From assembly GCA_003242885.1 (NCBI GenBank), contig QKMZ01000007.1:215146-279145 (forward strand): DNA of 64,000 nt. Reading direction: 5' to 3'. The DNA is from Candidatus Melainabacteria bacterium. GTDB taxonomy: Bacteria; Cyanobacteriota; Vampirovibrionia; Obscuribacterales; Obscuribacteraceae. Each line of letters starts with the position of its first letter. Position 1 is the stretch's first letter. The position numbers and the translations under genes are program-made. Below, one piece after another: positions 25,403 through 34,249 of this stretch. The notes beneath the pieces are model-generated. The model did not search any database and had not been told where the DNA came from. It saw nothing but the letters and a program-made list of their open reading frames with translations.

Positions 25403-26492
25403 GAATCTTGTTCCTGCAAGAGTTAACCGATTTGCTCGTTGCAAGCGAGAACGGCGCGCCGCTGCAAACAGACATTCCGTCGACTGCAATGTGGACTCCG
25501 GCGGTTTCGACCGCCCGTCTTTCCGTGGAATTATCGCGCAAAATCGGGTTGCTGTTGTTGATATGAGTGAGGAATTTTGCTCTTGCTTTCACCTTTTCAA
25601 GTTTTGCCAAAATGCCGCCTGCGCCGCTCAGTGGTAAGTGCCCCATGGTCTCGGCGTCAGGGGCGTTGCCGTCCAATGCCTGCAGCTCATTTGATGTATA
25701 AAAAGTACCGTCGACGAGTACTGTGTCGCAGCCGTCGAGTAGCCAGAGGAGTGCTTCGTCCCAAGCGCCGATTTGAGGGGCGTAGGCAATGGCGTCGGAT
25801 GTGTCGTGTTTTGGCTCAGGCTCGACTTGGTTTCCCTCTGCCTCGACTTGGTTTCCCTCTGCCTCGACGTGCTTTCCGTTTAACTTTTCTTGGCTGCTTT
25901 CGAACTTCAGACCGATGACGGCGTCAGCGGTTTGGTTCGTGTTGGCGGATTGTTCCTCGATTTGGGCGCCAATTTTCGAGGCGCCCACGTATCGCGGTTG
26001 TCTATTGCTGAGGCCCGCCGCTGTTACCGTCATAGAGTCGCCTAGCTTGAATGGAACGCCTGGCACAATCGTGAAAAATTCGAGATGGGCGTAGTTTTTC
26101 AGGACTGCCTTAATGGGGAAGGCTTTTTCCATCAAGCCCAGAACCGACGCCGTGGCATAGACCCGCAGACGTGAGCCTTCGCGCAGATTAATTAGTCCCA
26201 TCGTATGGTCAAGCTCACCATCAGTGAGGATCACAGATTTAATAGGACTATTTCGAACAGGTCCGTTCGGCGGCGGGTGGAGCTCGCAATGTCGTGCCAG
26301 CTGGTGTCTGAGGTCGACGCTCGGATTGACTATTGCCCAGGAAGTTTCCCCGTTTTCCTCATACTCGACCGCCAAGGAGTCGGTCGTGCGCGCGCTCTCT
26401 GGGTTGTTTCTTGCAAAATTGCAATTTTCGCAGCCGCAATTCCATTGCGGACAGCCGCCACCGGCGCCCGTGCCCAGAACAATCAGGCGCAC
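25395..26492 (-). CDS. pqqB: PQQ biosynthesis protein PqqB with an internal repeat insert
   Basis: Metallo-beta-lactamase-fold protein of PQQ synthesis, proposed to hydroxylate the tyrosine ring. It starts at GTG 26492, two bases after the pqqA stop. The N-terminus LGTGAGGGCPQWNCGCENCN carries the family zinc site. VILTDGELDHTMGLINLREG replaces the usual DAxxDH form with DGELDH. LVDGTFYT and FLTHINNSNPIL follow. The 365 residues exceed the usual 300 or so. An insert near residues 200-235 has repeated GNQVEAE/GNQVEPE units, encoded by a 21-base tandem repeat around 25826-25870. Confidence 0.94.
   Translation of the reverse strand: MRLIVLGTGAGGGCPQWNCGCENCNFARNNPESARTTDSLAVEYEENGETSWAIVNPSVDLRHQLARHCELHPPPNGPVRNSPIKSVILTDGELDHTMGLINLREGSRLRVYATASVLGLMEKAFPIKAVLKNYAHLEFFTIVPGVPFKLGDSMTVTAAGLSNRQPRYVGASKIGAQIEEQSANTNQTADAVIGLKFESSQEKLNGKHVEAEGNQVEAEGNQVEPEPKHDTSDAIAYAPQIGAWDEALLWLLDGCDTVLVDGTFYTSNELQALDGNAPDAETMGHLPLSGAGGILAKLEKVKARAKFLTHINNSNPILRDNSTERRAVETAGVHIAVDGMSVCSGAPFSLATSKSVNSCRNKIRD
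25826..25870. repeat. 21-base tandem repeat inside pqqB
   Basis: CTCGACTTGGTTTCCCTCTGC is present twice, with a degenerate third unit on the right (CTCGACGTGCTTTCCG). The unit is 21 bases, so changes in copy number keep the frame. It encodes the GNQVEAE repeats. Confidence 0.75.
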
Positions 26493-26494
26493 GT

Positions 26495-26566
26495 TTACCT
26501 CTTGTGAATGTAGGCTGTCACCTCAGCGCCCGCGCTGATGATTTCGTAGCTGGGTTTTTCCCACAT
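26495..26566 (-). CDS. pqqA: PQQ precursor peptide PqqA
   Basis: A 23-codon gene, too short for ordinary gene finders. The peptide starts MWEKPSYEI and contains Glu15-Val-Thr-Ala-Tyr19, the ExxxY pair that is cross-linked into PQQ. It ends IHKR. A GGAGG site lies six bases before ATG 26566. The stop is two bases before the pqqB start. Position, length and motif together leave little doubt. Confidence 0.95.
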   Translation of the reverse strand: MWEKPSYEIISAGAEVTAYIHKR

Positions 26567-26670
26567 AAAGCCTCCAATTAATTTCTGCCCTGTTAAATTC
26601 GAATGCGCGGATTCACATATGGTTTCAATCAGGATCATGCACGCGTTGCGCCAAACTAAACTATCATTTG

Positions 26671-26700
26671 TAGATTAAAGGCCAATCTATTTAGATTAAA
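26671..26700. promoter_or_regulatory. direct repeats in the pqqA / M24 divergent promoter
   Basis: TAGATTAAA occurs at 26671-26679 and 26692-26700, 21 bases apart (two helical turns). CAATCTA lies between them. The pair sits between two divergent genes and about 23 bases before the M24 gene. It is a candidate binding site for a regulator. Confidence 0.4.
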
Positions 26701-26722
26701 CGGTGATTGACAAGGGGGCGCC

Positions 26723-27958
26723 ATGAAGGCGAGTGTAGCCAAGAAATCCGAAGAGGCGAAAAACGATAAGCATTTCGACCTGAAAGCTGTGCAGGCTGCT
26801 ATTCAAGATGAAGACCTAGACGGATGGCTTTTCTATTTCTTTCATGACAATGATCCGTTGGCGCTCAGTATTCTGCAACTGGAACAAGGCCACTTCACGC
26901 GCCGCTGGTTTTATTTTGTGCCGAAGTCCGGCGAGCCTATCAAAATCGTTCATCGTATTGAGATGGACGCGCTGGATTCGCTGCCTGGAGAGAAACGCGT
27001 TTACCTTGGTTGGAAACAGCTAGAGAGTGTGCTCAAGGAGACTTTGTCTGGTGTTAAAGAAGTGGCGATGCAATACTCGCCGATGAATCACATTCCTTAT
27101 GTGTCAAGAGTCGACAGCGGCATTGTGGAGCTTGTTCGCTCCGCTGGCACGGAAGTTGCAACATCCGCCAACCTCGTCCAGAAGTTCGAAGCTGTGTGGA
27201 GTGACGACCAATTGAAGAGTCACGTCACGGCTGCTGAAAATCTGCGAAAGTTCATTTTCCTTGCATTTCAGTTCATCAAAGAACGCATTAATGGAGGCAA
27301 GCCGGTCAACGAGTACGAAGTTCAACAATATATTTGCAAGCTCTACGAAGAACACGGCATGGTGACCTCTTCACCGCCTATAGTGGCAGTGAATGGACAC
27401 AGCGGATTGCCGCACTATCAACCAAACAAAGATTCTTTCAGCGAGATAAAGAAAGGCGACTTCGTTTTGCTCGATATCTGGGCAAAGCAGGGCACGCCGC
27501 ACAATGCAATATACGCCGACATTACTTGGACCGGTTATGTAGGTGATGCAGTTCCACAGAAATACACCGATATTTTTGAAGTCGTTCGCGGCGCGCGCGA
27601 TGCTGCTCTTGCTTATGTTTCAGAGCGAATTGCCGGAAAGCATGTTGTGCACGGATACCAGGTTGATGATGTCTCGCGTAACTACATAACTGAGCGCGGT
27701 TATGGAGATAAGTTCGTCCATCGCACGGGTCATTCGATTTGTACCGAAGTGCATGCAAATGGCGCGAACATCGACAATTTGGAAACCAAAGACGAGAGAG
27801 AAATTATTGCGCACACGGGTTTTTCCATTGAGCCCGGAGTGTACCTGGAAGAATTTGGTGTCCGCAGCGAAATCGATGCTTACGTGGGTGATGATGAGGT
27901 TTTGGTTTTTGGGCAACCTATACAGACAGAGATAATTCCGATACTTGCGCTCAAGTAA
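26723..27958 (+). CDS. M24 family metallopeptidase (Xaa-Pro aminopeptidase-like)
   Basis: Predicted dinuclear-metal peptidase of the pita-bread fold, probably cytoplasmic. It has 411 residues: a creatinase-like N-terminal domain (about 1-165) and the catalytic domain. Metal ligands can be read as Asp in VLLDIWAK, Asp in YADITWTGYVG, His in HRTGHSICTEVH, Glu in FSIEPGVYLEEFGVRSEID. VNGHSGLPHYQP contributes the substrate-binding His. A GGGGG site precedes ATG 26723. It is divergent from pqqA and followed after nine bases by the Lys/Pro-rich gene. Confidence 0.87.
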   Translation: MKASVAKKSEEAKNDKHFDLKAVQAAIQDEDLDGWLFYFFHDNDPLALSILQLEQGHFTRRWFYFVPKSGEPIKIVHRIEMDALDSLPGEKRVYLGWKQLESVLKETLSGVKEVAMQYSPMNHIPYVSRVDSGIVELVRSAGTEVATSANLVQKFEAVWSDDQLKSHVTAAENLRKFIFLAFQFIKERINGGKPVNEYEVQQYICKLYEEHGMVTSSPPIVAVNGHSGLPHYQPNKDSFSEIKKGDFVLLDIWAKQGTPHNAIYADITWTGYVGDAVPQKYTDIFEVVRGARDAALAYVSERIAGKHVVHGYQVDDVSRNYITERGYGDKFVHRTGHSICTEVHANGANIDNLETKDEREIIAHTGFSIEPGVYLEEFGVRSEIDAYVGDDEVLVFGQPIQTEIIPILALK

Positions 27959-27967
27959 GGAGCACCC

Positions 27968-29254
27968 GTGCCAGTCGAGAACTGTCTAATGAATGTTGGC
28001 GAGTGGGTTACTGACCTGGCGGCCATTTCGTGTCTTGGTGCCGGACTGGCTGCGTTGGTGCTGACCTTGTTGCCCGGTAAGCGACTGACGGGAAAGGCTG
28101 AATCCGCAGATCCTTCATCTTTCATCGATCCGGGGGCCGGCGAAACAGCGCGCTATCGCCTCGCCTTCAAAGACCTTATCACTGTGAAGAATTCTGGTTT
28201 GGACGTCACGCAGGTTTCTGGCACTGTACCGGAGCCTGGTGTTGGGCTTGAAGGAACGCGCGCAATGTCTGCAAGCGAACTGGCAATCACGATGTTCGAC
28301 CAGGGTATTTTAGGTGTTGGTCTCGGCGAGAAGAGTCTGGAAGCGACAAAGTCTTTCTCGAAAACAAAATTCGAAAAGACGAAAGTCGAGTCGAAAACCA
28401 AGATTGATTCAAAAACAAAAATAGAAAAGAAAGTCGACACCAAGACAAAAATTGAGCCGCGAGCCAAGGAAGAGAAGCCGAAGCCCGAATCGAAGAAAGA
28501 CGCGAAGAAAGAAGCGAAACCAGATCCAAAAGATCAGAAGAACCAGAAAGACCAGAAGAAAGATCCGAAGAAAGACACAAAGAAGGGCGAAGAGAAGGAT
28601 TTGCAGCTTCATATGGCGGTGCGCAAAATCACTTATGGTTCAAAGAAAACTGACCCATATGTTTCAAAGCCGGTCATTGATGAGAATACGGGAGAGGAAA
28701 CTCCCGATCCATTGAAGCCAACATACTTTAGTGAAGATATTTTGGACGCGATGGATAGGCAGCCGGCAAGTTTTCTGAATCAGTCGAAGGAGCCTGACCC
28801 AAGTCCACTCCCTGCAGAAAAACCAAACGCAGCTCCAGGTTTCCCAACGGCAGCCGGTCCAGCGCAACGAGTTCCGCTGCCGCCGCAGCCTCCGGCTCAA
28901 GGTTTCCCGCAGCCTCCGCAACCATCGACTCCCGGTTTCCCGCAGCCTCCGCAACCATCGACTCCGGGTTTCCCGCAACCACCGCAGCCTCCTGCTCAAG
29001 GTTTCCCGATGCCGCCGCAACCGCCGACTCCGGGTTTCCCTCAACCACCGCAACCTCCGGCTCAAGGTTTCCCTGTGTCTCCCCAACCTCCAACTCCGCC
29101 TCAACCGCAGAATCCAAAGGAAGGGCAACAGTCTCAGCCAGAAGAAATCGATCCAAGCAAAGACCCGAAGAAGGTTGGACGCTCGACACTGATTGAGCCC
29201 AAACGCAATCTTCAACAAGACAGAGAGCCGCCGCCGCCGGAGTACTTCAAGTGA
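27968..29254 (+). CDS. membrane protein with Lys-rich and Pro-rich repeat regions
   Basis: A 428-residue protein from GTG 27968 with GGAG seven bases before it. An N-terminal membrane helix (about residues 12-36) is followed by a region without known fold. A Lys-rich stretch (about 120-210) of KTKIE/KTKID and KKDPKKD units comes next, then a globular-looking piece around residue 215-260. The last third has GFPQPPQPPAQ-type repeats of about 12 residues, six or seven times. The end overlaps the PrsW-kinase start by four bases (GTGA). The two proteins are therefore probably made together. No known domain is recognised; a kinase scaffold or substrate role is only a guess. Confidence 0.8.
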   Translation: MPVENCLMNVGEWVTDLAAISCLGAGLAALVLTLLPGKRLTGKAESADPSSFIDPGAGETARYRLAFKDLITVKNSGLDVTQVSGTVPEPGVGLEGTRAMSASELAITMFDQGILGVGLGEKSLEATKSFSKTKFEKTKVESKTKIDSKTKIEKKVDTKTKIEPRAKEEKPKPESKKDAKKEAKPDPKDQKNQKDQKKDPKKDTKKGEEKDLQLHMAVRKITYGSKKTDPYVSKPVIDENTGEETPDPLKPTYFSEDILDAMDRQPASFLNQSKEPDPSPLPAEKPNAAPGFPTAAGPAQRVPLPPQPPAQGFPQPPQPSTPGFPQPPQPSTPGFPQPPQPPAQGFPMPPQPPTPGFPQPPQPPAQGFPVSPQPPTPPQPQNPKEGQQSQPEEIDPSKDPKKVGRSTLIEPKRNLQQDREPPPPEYFK

Positions 29255-31368
29255 CCGAGACAAGAACTCCAGAAGCGAAAGCCGCGCCTGAGAAAAAGGT
29301 GAAGCAAGACAGCCAGGGTGTGAAGCCCTGGTCTTTGCGCCTGCTCATTATTTACGTCGGCATTGGTTTCTACGTTCTTTTTGCGTGGTCGCAAATAGGG
29401 CCCAGCATACTTTCGGCGATTGCGTTCAACCTGGCTGTTCTCGCCATTCTCGCCGTCATCTCTAGTTGTACTCGAACGCTAGTGTTGCGCCGGATGTTGT
29501 CGCTCTTTCTTTGGGGCGCATTTATGACTGGTGTTGCCGTCATGGTGTCGCATGTTGCTGTGAACGCCTTCGCTTTCTCTGGTCGTGGCGGCACTGAAAT
29601 TGCCATGGCAGCAATCGAGGAAGTAATAAAACTAATACCGCTTGTGGTGCTTATGATCGTTGGCCGGAAATTCAGCACATTTACCATGGGCATGACCGAT
29701 TTTATTCTTGCTGGTGCCGCGCTTGGTGCTGGTTTTTCCTGTCTGGAGTACGCTGCCGCTCACAAAAACGCAGCTGCCTATGGGCAACTTGCCTGGCTTC
29801 CGACCGCTGAGATTGTGAACGGGCGCATGATTTCAGGTCACCTCATTTGGTCATCGCTGGCGGCAGCAGGGATTGGATTTGGCTTTTTCTTCAAGACCAG
29901 ATGGAAGGTTGCAGCAATTGGTGCAGCTATTGGATTAGCCGTCACCATCATCGATCATGCTGCCTACAACTATTCAATTGTCAGCAACGATTGGATGTCC
30001 GGTATTCTCAATGCGATTGCGCTCAACGGCTATCTTGCCTTTGGTTTGTGGATCGCGTCGATGGTGATTGCGTTGGTGGTGGATGCTCGCGTTTTGATAA
30101 AGGCGGTTCCACAGTTTAGCGAATTCAAAGTGCCGAAGGGACTTGAAGGGCTCGATGGATTGATGGCGATGTGGGACTTCGTTATCGATCGCAGGAGATT
30201 GGCGTATTCGCTGCATCACTATGAAAACGCGCCTGAGGCTTTGAAAAAAGACGCTGCTGTTACCTCGTCGCTGCTTGCGCAAACACTGATCAACTTTCAT
30301 ATTCCCGAGCGCAGATTGCGCACTCTTGATGCGATGACGCGAGAAGATCTGACGCTTGTCGCAGGAATCAACGATATAGGTAGAGAAGGCGATCCGGATA
30401 GCCTCGATGATATTGATCTACCGAAGCATATTAAACTGAATGCGCCTCTCAGTCAGGGCGGGATGGGCATCATTTACAGTGGTGAGCACATTCACACTGG
30501 GCAAAAACTTGCCATCAAGCTTTTGCATCCAACGTTTGCGCGGCAACAGCAGGCTGTTGAGCGTTTCAAACATGAGGCAAAAGCAGTTGGCGCCCTCCAG
30601 CATCCCAACCTGGTTACCATCACCGACTTTGGCATCACCGAGCGGAGAAAAATTCCCTATTTGGTGATGGAATTGATTCAAGGAGAAAATTTGGAGCAGG
30701 TGATCAAGGATGGCAAAGGCATGCATCCTCAGCGTTTCTTCACTATCTTCGATCAAGTCATCGACGCGCTGTCTCACGCGCACAAGCGTATGGTCATTCA
30801 CCGCGATATGAAGCCGAGCAACATCCTTTTGACTCAAACCGAAGACGGACGCGACATGATCAAGATTGTTGACTTCGGTATTGCGAAAATTATGACCGGC
30901 GAGGGTGAAGAAGGCGCCAATGCGCAAGAGTTGACGCGTACCGGCGATCTCATCGGTAGCCCACTTTATATGAGTCCTGAGCAAGGTCTGGGGACGAAAC
31001 TGGATGCCAGATCGGATATTTATTCCGTTGGTTGCGTTATGTATGAATGCATTGTTGGTGAGCCACCGTTGCTAGGAAACACCGCTGTGCAAACGATTAT
31101 GATGCATATCAATGAGTCGCCGAAGACGTTGCGTGAAGCAAAACCGGAATTGAATATTCCAGCTGGAATAGATCACTTCGTTATGAAGTGTTTGGCGAAG
31201 AATCCGAATCACCGTTTTCAAACTATGGACGAGATGAGAGAGGCTCTGCACAACGTGAGGGCTAATCCGTTTGGACCACAAGGAGGAGGAAGCCCCCAGA
31301 GCCCTCCCAATCCGCATAATCCTCAAAACCCGCAAAATCCACCGCATCCACCAAATGTGATGGCATAG
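29251..31368 (+). CDS. PrsW-like intramembrane protease fused to a Ser/Thr protein kinase
   Basis: A 705-residue protein. The N-terminal half has about eight membrane helices (residues 28-280) with the PrsW pattern: EEVIK at 123-127, GFSCLEY at 161-167, GHLIW with His197, and DHAAYN at 235-240. These are the Glu and His residues of the PrsW glutamic protease family. The C-terminal kinase (about 392-665) is complete: SQGGMGIIYS loop, Lys in LAIKLL, HRDMKPSNIL near 517, DFGIAK, and YMSPEQGLGTKLDARSDIYSVG. The tail is Pro/Asn-rich. It starts at GTG 29251, coupled to the gene before. It suggests one protein that both cuts in the membrane and phosphorylates; the link is inferred. Confidence 0.85.
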   Translation: MTETRTPEAKAAPEKKVKQDSQGVKPWSLRLLIIYVGIGFYVLFAWSQIGPSILSAIAFNLAVLAILAVISSCTRTLVLRRMLSLFLWGAFMTGVAVMVSHVAVNAFAFSGRGGTEIAMAAIEEVIKLIPLVVLMIVGRKFSTFTMGMTDFILAGAALGAGFSCLEYAAAHKNAAAYGQLAWLPTAEIVNGRMISGHLIWSSLAAAGIGFGFFFKTRWKVAAIGAAIGLAVTIIDHAAYNYSIVSNDWMSGILNAIALNGYLAFGLWIASMVIALVVDARVLIKAVPQFSEFKVPKGLEGLDGLMAMWDFVIDRRRLAYSLHHYENAPEALKKDAAVTSSLLAQTLINFHIPERRLRTLDAMTREDLTLVAGINDIGREGDPDSLDDIDLPKHIKLNAPLSQGGMGIIYSGEHIHTGQKLAIKLLHPTFARQQQAVERFKHEAKAVGALQHPNLVTITDFGITERRKIPYLVMELIQGENLEQVIKDGKGMHPQRFFTIFDQVIDALSHAHKRMVIHRDMKPSNILLTQTEDGRDMIKIVDFGIAKIMTGEGEEGANAQELTRTGDLIGSPLYMSPEQGLGTKLDARSDIYSVGCVMYECIVGEPPLLGNTAVQTIMMHINESPKTLREAKPELNIPAGIDHFVMKCLAKNPNHRFQTMDEMREALHNVRANPFGPQGGGSPQSPPNPHNPQNPQNPPHPPNVMA

Positions 31369-31422
31369 CAAGTACAATGATTTAGGCGTCCGTGTAAAGC
31401 ACCAAGCGAGAAAAGGACAGTT

Positions 31423-32091
31423 ATGACAGCTCGAAATCACGCCGGCAAATACATGCGCAGCAAGTTCGGGAATGTCTCCCGAAATGAAAGGGGTCTGGCA
31501 ACCTGGGTCAAGATTCTGATTGGGGTGATGATTGTCGGAACGATTTCGATTGTTGCGATTATCGGTAGTGTTGCTTGGTTGGCTGGTTCTGCATACAAGG
31601 ACATGACTGACCCTAAGAAGTCCAAAGCTACCTTAGAATCAATCGCCAAGTTCGAAGATCCATTGCCTAAGGGCTGGCAGTTTGGCATGGCTCTTCCACT
31701 CGGCCCGATAAGCGTCGCCATGATTTCTAATGACAAAGCGAAGCTAAATATCACCTTGTTGAAGTTGCCTAGTGGTGGCAAAGATATGACCAACGAAGTA
31801 GTAGTTGGAGAATACGCTGCAAAAGGGGTTCCTGATATGTCGGGCAGCGGCACTAAGTCGTCGGGCCCAATTACTGTTGAAAACAAGGGCAAGATGAATG
31901 TCGGCGGCGAAGAGCTCGCATATGTGACTGGCGTCGGCAGCGACACCAGCAAGAAATATGCGCAATTCATTGGAAGTGTCATTCCGAAGAACAAAGATTC
32001 GGTGATTATTGTGCAAGGTCAATCACTCGACTCAGGGGAATATCCAATGGAAGAGACAAAAGCTTTGCTGGGTGCCATCAAGAGTTTTTAG
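31423..32091 (+). CDS. membrane-anchored protein of unknown function
   Basis: A 222-residue protein starting at ATG 31423 with AAGGA upstream. One membrane helix (about residues 26-52, ILIGVMIVGTISIVAIIGSV) follows a basic N-terminus. The rest should lie outside the membrane and be beta-rich: PLPKGWQFGMALPLGPISVAMIS and ELAYVTGVGSDTSKKYAQFIGSVIP. No family is recognised with confidence. It follows the PrsW-kinase gene by 54 bases and precedes DoxX, and probably belongs to the same transcript. Confidence 0.7.
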   Translation: MTARNHAGKYMRSKFGNVSRNERGLATWVKILIGVMIVGTISIVAIIGSVAWLAGSAYKDMTDPKKSKATLESIAKFEDPLPKGWQFGMALPLGPISVAMISNDKAKLNITLLKLPSGGKDMTNEVVVGEYAAKGVPDMSGSGTKSSGPITVENKGKMNVGGEELAYVTGVGSDTSKKYAQFIGSVIPKNKDSVIIVQGQSLDSGEYPMEETKALLGAIKSF

Positions 32092-32119
32092 CTTGTCCTG
32101 CGCCAGAGGGCATTTGAAA

Positions 32120-32569
32120 ATGGATAAATATACCTCCATGCTGGCGCTTTATGCTCGTTTTCTATTGAGCATGTCGATGTTTTGGGCTGCTTTTTTCAAC
32201 TTCGCTGGTTGGAATGATCAAATGACGATGTTGTTTCCGGTGGCGCAGCAATTGTCAGCGCCGCTTTTGGCTGCAACTACAGCCGCGGAGATAGTGCTCG
32301 GCATCTCCGTTTTGATTGGTTATGCAACGAAGTACATGGCTTGGTTGTCATTGCTTTATACGATGGTTATGGCGTGCGTGACGCACCAGTTCTGGGTTGT
32401 GGAGCCGGGTCTGCAAGCGAGGGAAGCGATGAACTTCCTGCATGCGTTCGGTTCTGCCGGCGGTTTTCTCTTGCTAATCGCCCTTGGACCCGGAACCTTC
32501 AGTATCGACGAGTTCTTGAAAGAGCCCGTGTCAACAAGTTCTGCACCAGCGACGGACACGAGGTCATAA
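32120..32569 (+). CDS. DoxX family membrane protein
   Basis: Start placed at ATG 32120 (MDKYTSML), with AGAGGG about nine bases upstream; the longer frame overlaps the previous gene. The 149 residues form four helices of the DoxX type: YARFLLSMSMFWAAFFNF, LLAATTAAEIVLGISVLIGY, MAWLSLLYTMVMACVTHQFW and FGSAGGFLLLIALGPG. Members are small membrane proteins associated with redox or thiosulfate metabolism in some bacteria. The function here is open. Confidence 0.75.
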   Translation: MDKYTSMLALYARFLLSMSMFWAAFFNFAGWNDQMTMLFPVAQQLSAPLLAATTAAEIVLGISVLIGYATKYMAWLSLLYTMVMACVTHQFWVVEPGLQAREAMNFLHAFGSAGGFLLLIALGPGTFSIDEFLKEPVSTSSAPATDTRS

Positions 32570-32590
32570 AGATAGCTCTCTGCAGAGCTG

Positions 32591-34240
32591 CTATTTCTTG
32601 ATTGATTGTACTTTTGGCTCAAACCCATCAAACACGCTCAGGAGCGTCTTATCATCGTTTTCTGCGTTGGCTATTGTAATGAATGCAATGCGCGCTTCCA
32701 ATTCATTCGGAAAATCTTTGATGATTGAAGCAAACCCAGTTTTGACTTTATCCCAATCAAAATGGTCTTTACTGTCCGCATCGCTTCCATAGCAGTCGTC
32801 AAAAAATTCGAATGCCATTCGTGCGTAATACTTGTCTCCTTCTGAGCCACCCATTGAGTCAGCACGTTTCTTTGCGTACGCAATTCGATCAATTTTTTCT
32901 CCAAGTGTTTCGTAATCCTGAAATTTGAATGCCCACGAGTCAATACAGAAATAATGCGGCCAACGCTTGTTGGCAGCATCGATGACCTTGAATAAATCAG
33001 CCTTTTCGTGTTTTGCAGCAGCAAGCCGCAGCGCTGGAACGAATGCTTTGGGGAACCGATTCGGGAGGTCTGGATCAACATCCATAACGTCGTTTGCTTT
33101 TTGAATTAATGCTTTGTAGTTGGTATCTTCTTCGTCATCATCAATCTCCCATGCACGATAAATGTGCGTTTGGGCTAGACAGGTACGTGCTAAATCGGAT
33201 TTTGGATATTTTTTCAACCAGCGTTCGAGACGCGCCACCCAAATTTTGTAATTCTTTTCATTGTTGTTGCTTTCGCCTTCAATCGCTGTAGAGAAATAAT
33301 CAAGTTGTTCAAAACCAGTCCAGTAGAGTTGATCGCTCTTAAGGTATTCCTTACTCAATCGATCAAGTTCGGCAAAATCCTCTTCGGCAAACAAATGTCT
33401 CGCCAGTGCAGTCTCCGGTTTTTTTCGATTGCTACCGTGCCGAAGGCCGAAGACCAGTTCTTTCCATCCTTTTTCACAATGCGCTTCGGTGGTTACGTCC
33501 TTCAACTCAAGCCATGCTTCTAGCGCTTCCTTGTATTTTCTTTGAACCGCTTTCATTCGGGCAAGCATTGCATATATGTACCAGTTTTCTGCTTTTGAAA
33601 ACTTGTTGTCCGCGATACTACTCACGGCTCGCTCCATAGTAGAATTCGCCCTAGCAGAGTCTCCTATGTCAGCAAAAATAACGGCTAAATATGCACGCTT
33701 TTCATTTGTTGCACTGCTGTTTGGCTGCAGTCTATTTTCTGCAATTTCAATTGATCTGAGTTGGTCTTGCAGTCCCGTATCTTTTGTTTTGCCTGCGAGC
33801 CACCGATCGTGTTTTTCCCAGGCGCGGTCATAGTAAACCTGTGAAAGTTGGCTCGCAACGGCTTCAAATTTCTTCCAAGCATCACCGCTCATCGCAAGTT
33901 CGATTGCTTTTTGAATTTGGTAGTCCCCTGCTTCTGTTAAATGTTCCTTGTAGAGAAATGAAGCATATTTCCTGTGCAGCTCCATCAATGTCTCTGGCTC
34001 AGTTCCGTTTTTGGTCGCCTGTTCAAAGATCTCTTCAATCTGAGCTCTACCTTGTTTCCAATCTACTTTTGCAACTTTAATTGCCCTGTCAAGATCTGCG
34101 TTCAAAACGTACCCTACGCAGACTTTAGAAAAGATTCCCCAAGTTACTCCACCAATCGCTAGAACAACAAGAACCACAATCCCTATGGTTATCTTTGCTC
34201 CCGTGCTCATAGTCCTGCGTTCTTCGATGTCTTTAGTCAT
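32591..34240 (-). CDS. membrane-anchored TPR-like helical repeat protein
   Basis: A 549-residue protein with one N-terminal membrane helix (about residues 16-40, ITIGIVVLVVLAIGGVTWGIF) and an all-helical remainder. Repeat-like segments typical of tetratricopeptide folds are visible (for example ADLDRAIKVAKVDWKQGRAQIEE, LERWLKKYPKSDLARTCLAQTHIYRAWE and DKVKTGFASIIKDFPNELEARIAFI). Aromatic and acidic residues are frequent. No enzyme motif is seen. It is convergent with DoxX and nine bases downstream of the amine oxidase gene on the same strand. Confidence 0.65.
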   Translation of the reverse strand: MTKDIEERRTMSTGAKITIGIVVLVVLAIGGVTWGIFSKVCVGYVLNADLDRAIKVAKVDWKQGRAQIEEIFEQATKNGTEPETLMELHRKYASFLYKEHLTEAGDYQIQKAIELAMSGDAWKKFEAVASQLSQVYYDRAWEKHDRWLAGKTKDTGLQDQLRSIEIAENRLQPNSSATNEKRAYLAVIFADIGDSARANSTMERAVSSIADNKFSKAENWYIYAMLARMKAVQRKYKEALEAWLELKDVTTEAHCEKGWKELVFGLRHGSNRKKPETALARHLFAEEDFAELDRLSKEYLKSDQLYWTGFEQLDYFSTAIEGESNNNEKNYKIWVARLERWLKKYPKSDLARTCLAQTHIYRAWEIDDDEEDTNYKALIQKANDVMDVDPDLPNRFPKAFVPALRLAAAKHEKADLFKVIDAANKRWPHYFCIDSWAFKFQDYETLGEKIDRIAYAKKRADSMGGSEGDKYYARMAFEFFDDCYGSDADSKDHFDWDKVKTGFASIIKDFPNELEARIAFITIANAENDDKTLLSVFDGFEPKVQSIKK

Positions 34241-34249
34241 AAGAGTGCC

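Noticed and set aside
25826..25870. Tandem repeat in pqqB as a frameshift or assembly artefact
   Set aside because: The unit is 21 bases and keeps the frame, and pqqB is intact on both sides.
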